Assembly: GCA_963811255.1 (NCBI GenBank)
Contig: CAWEQI010000003.1
Span: forward strand, 868,001-932,000
Length of the DNA: 64,000 nucleotides
Direction of reading: 5' to 3'
Source of the DNA: Croceibacterium_B sp963811255
GTDB taxonomy: Bacteria; Pseudomonadota; Alphaproteobacteria; Sphingomonadales; Sphingomonadaceae
Positions within the stretch are counted from its first letter, which is position 1. Every line of letters starts with the position of its first letter. Of this stretch, positions 19,601 to 27,930 are shown piece after piece. The position numbers were made by a program, and so were the translations under genes. A model generated the notes under the pieces. The model was given only the letters and a program-made list of their open reading frames with translations. It was not told the DNA's origin and ran no database searches.

Positions 19601-20086
19601 ATGAACAAGGCGGTCGCAAGCGCGGTGGCCATGGGGCTGTTGCTGACGGGCTGTTCGGTGAAGAAGACCGACTCCGGTAAACCCGCCGAGGCCAAGCCGT
19701 ACGTAATCGGCATGGGCGACATCATGGGGCAGAACCAGATGCGCCACGCCAAGCTGTGGTTCGCCGGAAGCGCCCGGAACTGGCCGCTCGCGCAGTACGA
19801 AGTCGACGAGCTGAACGAAGGCTTCGGCGACGTGAAGACCTTCCATCCGACGTTCAAGAAGCGCCCGACGGCGCCGCTAGTGGATGAGTTCGTCGCTCAG
19901 CCGCTGGGCGAACTCGACAAGGCCGTGAAGGACAGGAACGAGGCCGAGTTCACCACCGCGTTCGACGACCTCACCAACGGCTGCGACGGGTGCCACAAGG
20001 AGCTCGGCTTCGGCTTCAACGTGATCCAGCGGCCGACTTCGCCCGAGTACACCAACCAGCAGTTCGCGCCGGTCAAGCCGGGCTGA
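19601..20086 (+). CDS. Lipoprotein with a single c-type haem motif
   Basis: A 161-residue protein with a lipoprotein signal (MNKAVASAVAMGLLLTGCS, acylated Cys about residue 18) and one haem-attachment motif CDGCH near residue 128. The domain before it is helical, with MGDIMGQNQMRHAKLWFAG near the N-terminus of the mature part; the conserved Met/His there could supply the distal ligand as in four-helix cytochromes c'. I do not recognise a named family beyond haem-binding lipoprotein. It begins 9 bp after ligA with AGGAGAAGG in front of its ATG, and is followed by two MFS transporters. Confidence 0.75.
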   Translation: MNKAVASAVAMGLLLTGCSVKKTDSGKPAEAKPYVIGMGDIMGQNQMRHAKLWFAGSARNWPLAQYEVDELNEGFGDVKTFHPTFKKRPTAPLVDEFVAQPLGELDKAVKDRNEAEFTTAFDDLTNGCDGCHKELGFGFNVIQRPTSPEYTNQQFAPVKPG

Positions 20087-20113
20087 GCGACAGCCGGGGG
20101 AGGGGAAGCGGCA

Positions 20114-21460
20114 ATGAACGAATCCGCGACTTATGCGAAGATCGCCCGGCGCATCCTGCCGCTGCTGTTCCTCGGCTATTTCGTGGCCTTCCTCGACCGG
20201 GTGAACGTCGGCTTCGCCAAGCTGCAGATGGCCGGCGACCTGCATCTGAGCGACGAAGTCTACGGCGTCGGCGCGGGCATCTTCTTTGTCGGCTACTTTC
20301 TGTTCGAAGTTCCGTCCAATCTGATCCTCCGCCGCGTGGGCGCGCGCATCTGGATCGCGCGAATCCTCATCACATGGGGCCTGCTGTCCGCCGCCTTCGT
20401 GTTCACCGGTTCGCTGGCCTGGGGCCCGATCGCCCGAGCGTTCGGGCTGACAGACAGCGAGTTCACGTTCTACCTGCTGCGGTTCCTCCTCGGGCTCGCG
20501 GAAGCCGGCTTCTACCCGGGCGTGATCCTCTATCTCACGTTCTGGTTTCCCTCTGCGAGACGGGCGCAGATCATCGCCCTGTTCATGACCGCGATCGCCT
20601 TTTCCAACGTCATCGGTTCGCCGCTGTCGGGTGGGTTGATGCAGTTTGCCGACGGTCTCGCCGGCTGGCGCGGCTGGCAGTGGCTGTTCGTGGCCGAAGG
20701 GCTGCCGTCGATGGTAGTCGGGCTGCTGGTGCTGGCGATGCTGCCGGACAATCCGTCCGGGGCCAAGTGGCTCGACGCCGAAGAGCGCGCGCTGATCGCA
20801 GAGCGCCTTCAGGAAGACGAGCGGGCGAAAGCAAGTGACGGCACCCGCGTTCGCGTTGGTGAGATCTTCCTCGACTTGCGAGTGTGGACATTTGCGATCG
20901 CCTTCTTTTGCCTCAACGCCGGATTCTACGCGCTCAACTTCTGGATGCCGACGATCATACAGGAGTTCGGCATCGCTCCGGGCGACTACTTCCGCGTCGG
21001 GCTCGTCTCGATGGTCCCGTGGGGTGCCTCGGCCGTGGGAATGGTTCTGTGGTCACGCCATTCGGATCGCACCGGCGAGCGCCGCTGGCATGCCACCGTC
21101 TCGGCCGCAACGGCCTGTGGCGGAACCCTGCTGCTCGCTTTGTTCGGCAACAGCACGACCGCGTCGCTGCTGGCGCTGTCGATGATCGCCGGGGGCACAC
21201 TCTCGTGGCTGACGATCTATTGGTCGTATCCGACCTCGTTCCTCACCGGCGCGGCGGCTGCCGGAGGGATCGCGATGATCAATTCGCTGGCCAATCTCGG
21301 CGGCTATTTCGGACCCGACCTGGTCGGTTCGATCCGCACGGCGACCGGCGGCAATAGCGCCGCCGCCTTCCTTGCCCTGGCGGCGATGGCAGGCATTGCT
21401 GTCTTGTTGACCTGGGCCATGCCGCTGATGCGCGCGCAACCGGCCCGGCAGCCGGGATGA
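20114..21460 (+). CDS. MFS transporter, anion:cation symporter (ACS) family
   Basis: A 448-residue 12-helix carrier of organic anions such as sugar acids, tartrate or phthalate-type compounds. ACS hallmarks are near the N-terminus (RRILPLLFLGYFVAFLDRVN, then GFAKLQMAGDLHLS) and the EVPSNLILRRVGAR motif in the TM2-TM3 loop, followed by FLLGLAEAGFYPGVILYLTFW. A large cytoplasmic loop with acidic residues lies at about 215-245. It overlaps the next gene by ATGA and is closely similar to it, so the pair probably arose by tandem duplication. No catabolic enzymes are adjacent, so the substrate is open. Confidence 0.9.
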   Translation: MNESATYAKIARRILPLLFLGYFVAFLDRVNVGFAKLQMAGDLHLSDEVYGVGAGIFFVGYFLFEVPSNLILRRVGARIWIARILITWGLLSAAFVFTGSLAWGPIARAFGLTDSEFTFYLLRFLLGLAEAGFYPGVILYLTFWFPSARRAQIIALFMTAIAFSNVIGSPLSGGLMQFADGLAGWRGWQWLFVAEGLPSMVVGLLVLAMLPDNPSGAKWLDAEERALIAERLQEDERAKASDGTRVRVGEIFLDLRVWTFAIAFFCLNAGFYALNFWMPTIIQEFGIAPGDYFRVGLVSMVPWGASAVGMVLWSRHSDRTGERRWHATVSAATACGGTLLLALFGNSTTASLLALSMIAGGTLSWLTIYWSYPTSFLTGAAAAGGIAMINSLANLGGYFGPDLVGSIRTATGGNSAAAFLALAAMAGIAVLLTWAMPLMRAQPARQPG

Positions 21461-22806
21461 GGCCAATCGAGACCGGAGCGGCGGAGGCGACGATCTACCG
21501 AAAGGTCGCCCGGCGGATCCTGCCGCTGCTGTTCGCCGGCTATTTCCTCGCCATCCTCGACCGGGTCAACGTCGGCTTCGCCAAGCTGCAGATGGCGAGC
21601 CAACTGGGTCTGAGCGACGCGGTCTACGGCTTCGGCGCGGGGGTGTTCTTCTTCGGCTATTTCCTGTTTGAGGTGCCGTCAAACCTGGTTCTCGCGCAGG
21701 TCGGCGCGCGCAAGTGGATCGCGCGGATCATGCTGACCTGGGGCGCGGTGTCGGGCGCGTTCGTGCTGCTCGGCTCGCTTCGCTGGGGCGCGCTGGCGCG
21801 CGCATTCGGCACCAGCGACGCCGAGTTCAGCTTTTACCTCCTGCGCTTCCTGCTCGGCCTGGCTGAGGCGGGGTTTTTCCCCGGTGTGATCCTCTACCTG
21901 ACCTACTGGTTTCCCTCGGCGCGGCGGGCGCATGCGGTGGCGCTGTTCATCATCGCCATTCCGCTGGCGAGTGCGGTCGGCTCGCCTCTTTCGGGGCTGA
22001 TTCTGCAATATCTCGGCGGCGCAGGACTGCGTGGCTGGCAGTGGCTGTTCCTGCTCGAGGCGCTGCCCGCCATGGCACTCGGCCTCGTCGTCCTGGCGAA
22101 ACTGCCCGACGGTCCGCGTGACGCCGCCTGGCTGGGGGCCGACGAGCGCGCGCTAGTCGAAGCGCGGCTGAGGGATGAGGCGGCGGCGCAGACCGGGGCC
22201 GGGAAGCGTTCGCGCCTGGCCGAAGTATTTCTGGACTGGCGCGTCTGGGCGCTGGCGCTAGCGGATTTCCTGCGGGCGATCGTCAACAACGCGCTCAATT
22301 TCTGGATGCCGACGCTGGTGCAGGACCTCGGCATTCCGAAGCAGCATTACCTGGAAGTGGGGCTGGTAACCGCGATCCCCTGGGGCGTGGCGGCGGCGCT
22401 GATGGTGCTCGTCGCGCGCCATTCCGACCGCACCGGCGAGCGCCGCTGGCACGCGACGCTGTCGCTGCTGCTGTCGGCCGCGGGTCTGGTGTTGCTCGCC
22501 GGCGCCGGGCACGCGCCGGTTATCTCGGTGCTCGCGCTGACGATGGTCGCGACCGGGGCGATGGCCTGGCTGGCGGTGTTTTGGACCCTGCCGGGCGCGT
22601 TCCTCTCCGGCGCCGCCGCGGCGGGCGGGATCGCTTGGATCAACGCGCTGAGCCAGCTCGGCGGCTTCGTCGGCCCGGACCTGCTCGGCCGCGCCCGCGC
22701 GGCGGGCGCCGGCGCGGCGGACTCGGCGTTCCTGCTGATGGCGCTGGCGGCGTTGCTGGCGGCCGGGCTGACGGTGCTGCTGACGCGGCGCCGACCGGCG
22801 GCCTAG
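21457..22806 (+). CDS. MFS transporter, ACS family (tandem paralogue)
   Basis: A 449-residue 12-helix carrier, closely related to the preceding gene along its whole length (compare RRILPLLFAGYFLAILDRVN, EVPSNLVLAQVGARKWI and LLGLAEAGFFPGVILYLTYW). It starts within the previous stop (ATGA), so the two are translationally coupled. Its end shares the palindrome CTAG with the convergent DUF1330 gene. Coexpression of two ACS carriers could reflect different substrates or a heteromeric arrangement; neither can be decided from sequence. Confidence 0.9.
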   Translation: MRPIETGAAEATIYRKVARRILPLLFAGYFLAILDRVNVGFAKLQMASQLGLSDAVYGFGAGVFFFGYFLFEVPSNLVLAQVGARKWIARIMLTWGAVSGAFVLLGSLRWGALARAFGTSDAEFSFYLLRFLLGLAEAGFFPGVILYLTYWFPSARRAHAVALFIIAIPLASAVGSPLSGLILQYLGGAGLRGWQWLFLLEALPAMALGLVVLAKLPDGPRDAAWLGADERALVEARLRDEAAAQTGAGKRSRLAEVFLDWRVWALALADFLRAIVNNALNFWMPTLVQDLGIPKQHYLEVGLVTAIPWGVAAALMVLVARHSDRTGERRWHATLSLLLSAAGLVLLAGAGHAPVISVLALTMVATGAMAWLAVFWTLPGAFLSGAAAAGGIAWINALSQLGGFVGPDLLGRARAAGAGAADSAFLLMALAALLAAGLTVLLTRRRPAA

Positions 22807-23099
22807 GCGGGCGGGCTGAAGCCTTCGACCAGCGCGATGTCGCCTTCGCTGTTGTCGGTCCGGTGGTGCTTAATCGCCTGGTATTCGGGCGAGTTGTACC
22901 ACGCCAGCGCGGCGTCCTTGGACGGGAACTTGAGCACCACGGTGTTGCTGGGCGGCGAGCCTTCCACCGGATCGCTCGCATGGTCGAGCACGATCACTTC
23001 CATGTCGTGGCCGGCAAAGGTCGGGCCGACGGCGGCGCCATAGGCGGCGAAGCCCTCAGGGTTGGTCACGTTGTAGCGGGCGATGAAATAGGCGGCCAT
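22803..23099 (-). CDS. DUF1330 domain protein
   Basis: A 98-residue cytoplasmic protein with the dimeric alpha/beta-barrel (ferredoxin-like) pattern of DUF1330: MAAYFIARYNVTNPEGFAAY at the start, then VVLKFPSKDAALAWYNSPEY. No catalytic residues are assigned for the family. It is a single-gene unit convergent with the MFS pair, overlapping by 4 bp. AGGAGAATG precedes the start codon. Confidence 0.85.
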   Translation of the reverse strand: MAAYFIARYNVTNPEGFAAYGAAVGPTFAGHDMEVIVLDHASDPVEGSPPSNTVVLKFPSKDAALAWYNSPEYQAIKHHRTDNSEGDIALVEGFSPPA

Positions 23100-23216
23100 G
23101 CGGGCATTCTCCTGTGTGGGTCAGCGCGCCGTCTGGCACGTTGCTCGGGAAATCTACAGGGGGAATCGGCTGCCCCGAGTATGCTATGCCCCGCTGGGGG
23201 CAGAGAGGAGAGAGTG

Positions 23217-23555
23217 ATGAACCTCGACGCAAGAAAACTCGGGCTGGCGACGGCGATCGTCGCCGCGATCTTCTGGTTGATCGGCCGGCTGCTGGTGCTG
23301 GGCGCGCCGTTCGGGCCGCTGCGCGCCGGCGGCTATATGGCGAACGGCTATATGCCGGGCGGGTACATGATGGGCGGCTACCGCTACGGCCACATGTACG
23401 GGATCGGCTGGGGCGGATATTTCGCCGGGCTGATCATCGGCCTGATCGTGTTTCCGCTGATCGCCGGAGTCGCGGCGTGGGCGACGGCAGCGATCTACAA
23501 CCGGCTGCTGCCGAAGCCTCCGGCCGAAGAGGTGGAGAGCACGCCGCCCGAATAG
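23217..23555 (+). CDS. DUF5676-like two-TM membrane protein with a Gly-Tyr-Met rich loop
   Basis: A 112-residue membrane protein starting at 23217 behind AGAGGAGAG. TM1 (about 8-28) and TM2 (about 66-90) flank a loop in which GGYM/NGYM/GGYR units repeat. The end WATAAIYNRLLPK matches the IYN ending of DUF5676 small membrane proteins. The Met- and His-containing loop (MMGGYRYGHMYG) resembles copper or other soft-metal binding stretches, which is inference. It is not obviously in an operon with its neighbours. Confidence 0.7.
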   Translation: MNLDARKLGLATAIVAAIFWLIGRLLVLGAPFGPLRAGGYMANGYMPGGYMMGGYRYGHMYGIGWGGYFAGLIIGLIVFPLIAGVAAWATAAIYNRLLPKPPAEEVESTPPE

Positions 23556-23599
23556 CCGCTCGGAAACCGGCCCGCGCCCGTTCGGTTGTTCCGGACGAG

Positions 23600-24148
23600 A
23601 TGCCGCGCAAGCTCAAGGTCTTTCGCACGCCGATCGGATTTCACGACGCCTATGTCGCCGCGCCGAGCCAGAAGGCGGCGCTCGAGGCCTGGGGCGCCGA
23701 CGCCAGCCTGTTCGCCCGCGGTTCTGCCGAGCAGGTCACCGATCCGAAGCTGACCGCCCAACCGCTCGCGCACCCGGGCAAGGTGATCAAAGTCTCGCGC
23801 GGCGACCTGAGGGCACAACTGAAGGCCTTGGAACTGCGCAGGACGCCCTCGAGCAAAACCAAACCCGCCGACGTGGCGAAGCCGAAACCTGCAGCGAAAC
23901 CGAAACGGCAGCCCAAGCCCAAGCCGCCGCCGAAGCGCGACCGGATCGACCGGGCCGAAGCGACGCTCGCCGCGGCACGCGAGAAGCAGGCGAAGGAGAG
24001 GGCGGCGCTGGACAAGCAGCGCGAGGCGCTCGAGCGCAAGGTCGAGGCGCTGATGGCGCGACAGGCGAAGGAAATCGCGCGGCTCGAAACACGGCTCGAC
24101 AAGGCGCAGGCCGCCTATCGCGACGCGCTGAACAAATGGAGCGGATGA
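23600..24148 (+). CDS. Conserved hypothetical protein with Lys/Pro linker and C-terminal coiled coil
   Basis: A 182-residue cytoplasmic protein starting at 23600. The first 85 residues form a compact domain (RTPIGFHDAYVAAPSQKAAL, then SAEQVTDPKL). They are followed by a Lys/Pro/Ala-rich linker (about 90-112) and a long charged coiled coil to the end (KQREALERKVEALMARQ). I do not recognise a functional family. The architecture suggests a scaffold or nucleic-acid/envelope-associated protein, but no role should be assigned. Confidence 0.7.
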   Translation: MPRKLKVFRTPIGFHDAYVAAPSQKAALEAWGADASLFARGSAEQVTDPKLTAQPLAHPGKVIKVSRGDLRAQLKALELRRTPSSKTKPADVAKPKPAAKPKRQPKPKPPPKRDRIDRAEATLAAAREKQAKERAALDKQREALERKVEALMARQAKEIARLETRLDKAQAAYRDALNKWSG

Positions 24149-24242
24149 AGTTCATTCGGCGAAGCGCCGCATAGCCGCGCCGCAGCGCGGAACGCTCACC
24201 GCGCCGATCCGCTTGAGTCGGTGAACGCAAGGGAGAATTCCG

Positions 24243-24458
24243 ATGACCGAACGCAATCCGGATCGCCCGAAGCGCGATCCCAAAGTCGACGAAGACCTGC
24301 GGCAGAACCCCGGCATCGGCCAGTCGCAAGGCGCCTACGCGATGGGCGGCGACCTCGATTACGCCGAGGGCGATAGCACCGTCGAAGGCGACGCCGAGAA
24401 CGATTCCAGCCCGGCCGGCGGCGCGCCGGCAACGCGCCTGCCACGCACCAACCGCTGA
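24243..24458 (+). CDS. Small acidic hypothetical protein
   Basis: A 71-residue, highly hydrophilic, Asp/Gly/Pro-rich protein (MTERNPDRPKRDPKVDEDL start) likely to be intrinsically disordered. The ribosome-binding site GGGAG lies 8 bases before the ATG. It is 27 bp upstream of the CBS gene and probably cotranscribed with it. No family is recognised; the composition resembles small stress-associated proteins. Confidence 0.65.
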   Translation: MTERNPDRPKRDPKVDEDLRQNPGIGQSQGAYAMGGDLDYAEGDSTVEGDAENDSSPAGGAPATRLPRTNR

Positions 24459-24485
24459 CCGCCAAACCCCAGCAGGAGATAGCCG

Positions 24486-24917
24486 ATGAGAATCAGCGAA
24501 TGCATGACCCGCGACGTCCGCATGGTCTCGCCCGACGACACGATCGAGCGCGCCGCCCAGGCTATGGGCGCGATCGACGCCGGCATCCTCCCGGTGACCG
24601 ACGGCGACCGGTTGATCGGAATGATCACCGACCGCGATATCGCTATCCGCGGCGTGGCCGAAGGCTGCGGCCCGGATGCACGCGTCGGCGATATCATGAG
24701 CCAGGAAGTGAAGTACTGCTACGACGATGCCGAGAGCGACGAAGTGCTCGACAACATGGCGCAGATCCAGGTCCGCCGCATGCCGGTGGTCGACCACGAC
24801 AAGCGGCTGGTCGGCATCATCTCGCTGGCCGACCTCGACCGCGACGCCCCCGATCGCAGCGGACAGGCGCTGCGCGGCATCACCCAGCCGAGCCTGGAGC
24901 ACAACCAGTCGGGCTAG
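24486..24917 (+). CDS. CBS-domain-pair protein
   Basis: A 143-residue stand-alone Bateman module. CBS1 covers about 7-58 (CMTRDVRMVSPDDTIERAA, then GILPVTDGDRLIGMITDRDI). CBS2 covers about 70-122 (IMSQEVKYCYDDAESDEVL, then RRMPVVDHDKRLVGIISLAD). Such proteins sense adenosine nucleotides and are often stress-linked. A GC-rich hairpin lies downstream at 24953-24977. Confidence 0.88.
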   Translation: MRISECMTRDVRMVSPDDTIERAAQAMGAIDAGILPVTDGDRLIGMITDRDIAIRGVAEGCGPDARVGDIMSQEVKYCYDDAESDEVLDNMAQIQVRRMPVVDHDKRLVGIISLADLDRDAPDRSGQALRGITQPSLEHNQSG

Positions 24918-24952
24918 CGTCGTTCCGAGTTAACTTGAAACATCTTCGCAGA

Positions 24953-24986
24953 CCCCTCCCCCTCGTGGGGGGAGGGGCTTTCTTTT
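24953..24986 (+). terminator. GC-rich hairpin with T-rich tail
   Basis: CCCCTCCCCC (24953-24962) pairs with GGGGGAGGGG (24968-24977), followed by CTTTCTTTTC. This fits an intrinsic terminator for the small-protein/CBS unit, just before the convergent esterase end at 24991. The same C/G-rich hairpin type occurs at the guaB end, so it may also be a member of a dispersed repeat class. Confidence 0.6.
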
Positions 24987-24990
24987 CGTC

Positions 24991-26295
24991 CTACTTTCCG
25001 CCCGCAAACTCTTGTTCGTGCCTGATGAATGCCGGGTAGGCGGGCCAGGGGACATGGCCCTGATCATGCTGGAAAAAGGCCAGTGGGTAATGCGTGTAGC
25101 CTTGCAGCACCGGTGGCTTGGCGTGGCTCGGCGGGACGGGCAGGCCGTAAACCTTGCCCCAGGCCGGCTCGGCGAGGTCGGTGGCGATCCATTCGCCGGT
25201 CGGATCGACCCACGCGTCGCCCTTGTCGGGCGAGCCGGCCGAGATGAACAGCGGGCGCGGCGCGCGCAGGGCGATCAGCTCGTGGGCGTCGACCGGCAGG
25301 TCGGCGACGGTCTTGTGTCCGGCGTATTCCATCACTTCGGGCGCGTACCAGTAGAACGCGCCGGTGCTGGCCATGTTGGTCCATGCCTCGCCGAAATCGC
25401 GCCGCATCAGCTTGGCCCCGCCGGCGCCCGAGCTCGACACCAGCGCGTCGGCGAACTTGGGATCGAACGCCGCAGCGACGAGAACGCCCTTGCCGAAGCG
25501 CGAATGGCCTGCGAGCGAGATCTGGCGGCCATCGATCCGCGGATCTTTCGCCAGTTCTTCGCGCAATTGGCTCGCGCCCCAGGCCCAGGCGCGCAGCGCG
25601 CCCCAGTCGTGGCGCGCGCGCGGCCAGCGAACCAGGCCGATCACCCCTTGCTGCATCTGCGCGGCGTTGTCGGCCTGGAGCAGCGGCGGGCGATAAGCGA
25701 CCTGCGCCCAGCCGGCGTCGAGCACCTCCTGGGTGGTGTCAGGCGGCGGGGGGCCGGGCAGCTTGAGCGTGAAACCCTTGGGCCAGATATAAGTGTAGTC
25801 GATCAGCGCGGGCGCGTGCGCCGGGTGATGCGGGAAGGTGATCGTCGCGTCGATCGTTGGACCTGAGCGGCCAGCCGGCGCGGCGACCCGGCCGACCCAG
25901 TGCTCGGTCTGATAGCCCTTGCGCCCGGCGGCCTTGTCCTTGCGCCAGAGGACCTTGAGCCGGCTCGCCGCGGGAGGAATGCGGCCGACCCAGTCGTCCT
26001 CGATCAGCCTCGCCAGATCCGCGCGGCGCTTGGCCCAACCTGCCCGGGTCATGTCGGCGGGCGAGGCGAACAGCGGCGGCGGTTTGAGCTCGCCCACCTT
26101 GCTTTCGTCGAAGTTGGCCGCGCGCGGGCTCTTCTGATCGCTGTCGCGCCCCGGCCTCAGCTCGCCGAACCCGAACCGCTGACGCTCCATTTCGTGGACC
26201 TGCTCGGAAAGGGCCCGCTGCGTGGCCTGCTGCTGGGCGACGGCGGGAACGGCGATCAGGAGCGCCCCGGAAAGCGTGATGGCGATGCGTTTCAT
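24991..26295 (-). CDS. Exported CE15-like (glucuronoyl esterase-type) alpha/beta hydrolase
   Basis: A 434-residue secreted protein with a Sec signal (MKRIAITLSGALLIAVPAVAQ). The hydrolase core has the nucleophile motif GHSRFGKG (Ser in the G-x-S-R-x-G-K-G pattern typical of CE15 glucuronoyl esterases), followed by ALVSSSGAGGAKLMRRDFGE. Near the end is HYPLAFFQHDQGHVPW with candidate catalytic His residues. CE15 enzymes split ester links between lignin and glucuronoxylan. The first position of the canonical GCS is His here, so substrate preference may differ. It stands alone, without other polysaccharide enzymes nearby. Confidence 0.75.
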   Translation of the reverse strand: MKRIAITLSGALLIAVPAVAQQQATQRALSEQVHEMERQRFGFGELRPGRDSDQKSPRAANFDESKVGELKPPPLFASPADMTRAGWAKRRADLARLIEDDWVGRIPPAASRLKVLWRKDKAAGRKGYQTEHWVGRVAAPAGRSGPTIDATITFPHHPAHAPALIDYTYIWPKGFTLKLPGPPPPDTTQEVLDAGWAQVAYRPPLLQADNAAQMQQGVIGLVRWPRARHDWGALRAWAWGASQLREELAKDPRIDGRQISLAGHSRFGKGVLVAAAFDPKFADALVSSSGAGGAKLMRRDFGEAWTNMASTGAFYWYAPEVMEYAGHKTVADLPVDAHELIALRAPRPLFISAGSPDKGDAWVDPTGEWIATDLAEPAWGKVYGLPVPPSHAKPPVLQGYTHYPLAFFQHDQGHVPWPAYPAFIRHEQEFAGGK

Positions 26296-26347
26296 GGCTT
26301 CAGACCCTCTCCTTAGCCCGGCGTAGTTCCACGTTTTCCGTTGCTTG

Positions 26348-27046
26348 TCACTTTTCCGGCTTTGGCACCCATTTCATCACCCCGCCCGCCATCGACGTCC
26401 ACCAGCCGGTCCTCACCCCCGCCGCGGCGAGCATATTGCTGGTCCACTGGTTGCAGGTGTTGTTGACCGTGTAGTGGCCCGGCGCATCGTAGAACACGTC
26501 CTGCAGCCCGTATCCGGCATAGCGCACGCGCGGCCTCTTCGGCAGCCAGCGGTCGATCGCCGCGACAAGGCGGGCGTATTGCCCGCCCGTGAGCCGGAGC
26601 GGGCGGATGTCGTCGGCCGGGGCGGGGCGGATGTAGTGCGCGACGTGCAGCACGCCGTCGCCGCCGATGCCGACGATGCGCAGCACGGTCCACGGCCGCA
26701 GGTCCCACCAGGTGGGCGTGTGGAGGAACACCTGCTTCTCGCCCCAGCTGATCGCGACGTGGGTGTACTCGGGGCTGCGCGCGGCGATATCGCTGTCGGG
26801 AAACACCGACCGCCAGTCGCGCTCGGGGGTGACCAGCGGCAGCACCAGCGCGGTGTGCACGCCGTTGGTCTCGACCATGATCCGGACCACGCCGGGTGTG
26901 TTCGGCGCGGGCTCGCGCCAGCCGGCGTTGCGCGGGATCGAGCTGCCGATCCATGCCGCCAGACCGTAGGCGACGATCAGCCCGAACAGGCCAAAGGCGA
27001 GCCAGCCGATCCAGCGGATCAGCCGACGAAGCGGCGGCGCAACCAC
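26348..27046 (-). CDS. DUF2459 (TIGR02117-type) membrane-anchored protein
   Basis: A 232-residue protein with an N-terminal TM anchor (RWIGWLAFGLFGLIVAYGLAAW), then a domain with VETNGVHTALVLP, THVAISWGEKQVFLHTPTW and TVNNTCNQWTSNML. The conserved His, Cys and Asn suggest a papain-like or NlpC-like fold; the family function is unknown. No ATG precedes the anchor, so the best start is GTG at 27046, which overlaps the end of prmA by 28 bp. It is the last gene of the SDR-prmA-DUF2459 run. Confidence 0.75.
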   Translation of the reverse strand: MVAPPLRRLIRWIGWLAFGLFGLIVAYGLAAWIGSSIPRNAGWREPAPNTPGVVRIMVETNGVHTALVLPLVTPERDWRSVFPDSDIAARSPEYTHVAISWGEKQVFLHTPTWWDLRPWTVLRIVGIGGDGVLHVAHYIRPAPADDIRPLRLTGGQYARLVAAIDRWLPKRPRVRYAGYGLQDVFYDAPGHYTVNNTCNQWTSNMLAAAGVRTGWWTSMAGGVMKWVPKPEK

Positions 27047-27930
27047 AGCACGCTCCAGTCGCCATCGACGATCCGTCCGGCGAAGGCGAAGCCGGCGGTG
27101 CGGTAAGCGGCGCGCACCGCGCGTTCCTGGCTCGTCAGCAGTCCCGCGAGAACGAGATTGCCGCGCGGCGGCACCGCCTCGGCGAAATCCGGCGCCAGTG
27201 CGACCAAGGGCCCGGCGAGGATGTTGGCGATCAGCAGGTCGTACGGCCCGCATTCGCGCAACAGCCGGTCGTCCATGCCGGCGGCAATGGCGACCGCCAG
27301 CCCGCCGGGGCGTGCTCCGATGCGGATGCCGTTGCGTGCGGCGTTGTCGGCGATGACCGAGGCGCACACCGGATCGATGTCACTCGCGATGGCATGAGCG
27401 CGCGGCCACAGCGCCAGCGCGGCGAAGGCGAGCAGGCCGGTGCCGGCACCGATGTCGGCGATGTTGCGCGCCACCACGCCGCGCCGCTTCATCGCGCTCA
27501 GCATCGTCAGGCACCCGGCGGTGGTCGCGTGTTGGCCGGTGCCGAACGCCTGGCTGGCGGGGATGACGAGGTCGATCACGCCCGGCTCGGCGGTCGGCGG
27601 GTAATCGGGGGTGTGGACGTGGAACCGCCCGGAGCGGATCGGTTCGGTGCCGCGCTGGCTTTCGGTGACCCAATCCGCCTCGGGCACTTGCTCGGCTATC
27701 AGTTCGGGCGCGCCGCCGGCGAACAGCGCGGCGACCGCTTGCCGGTCGGCCTTACGCGGGCGGTGTGGAAGCCACGCTTCGAGCACCCATTCATCGGGCC
27801 GGCTTTCGGCAATCTCGTGACCCGAGACGACGACACTTGGGTCCCACTCTTCGATTTCGTCATGCGCCAGCAGCGCCGCGTGGATCACCGCTCTGGACGC
27901 GTGCGCGACCAGTTTCCAGCTAGCGGACAT
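27019..27930 (-). CDS. prmA: Ribosomal protein L11 methyltransferase
   Basis: A 303-residue cytoplasmic SAM-dependent enzyme that methylates ribosomal protein L11. An N-terminal substrate-recognition domain is followed by the signature QAFGTGQHATT, motif I DIGAGTGLLAF, acidic loop ASDIDPVC, and the NIL motif LLIANILAGPL. Length is normal. It overlaps the upstream SDR gene by 11 bp and the downstream DUF2459 start by 28 bp, so the three are a coupled transcription unit. Confidence 0.93.
   Translation of the reverse strand: MSASWKLVAHASRAVIHAALLAHDEIEEWDPSVVVSGHEIAESRPDEWVLEAWLPHRPRKADRQAVAALFAGGAPELIAEQVPEADWVTESQRGTEPIRSGRFHVHTPDYPPTAEPGVIDLVIPASQAFGTGQHATTAGCLTMLSAMKRRGVVARNIADIGAGTGLLAFAALALWPRAHAIASDIDPVCASVIADNAARNGIRIGARPGGLAVAIAAGMDDRLLRECGPYDLLIANILAGPLVALAPDFAEAVPPRGNLVLAGLLTSQERAVRAAYRTAGFAFAGRIVDGDWSVLWLRRRFVG

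Noticed and set aside
17672..19846. Minus-strand frame of over 700 codons opposite ligA
   Set aside because: ligA is unmistakable on the plus strand and the antisense product shows no recognisable domain.
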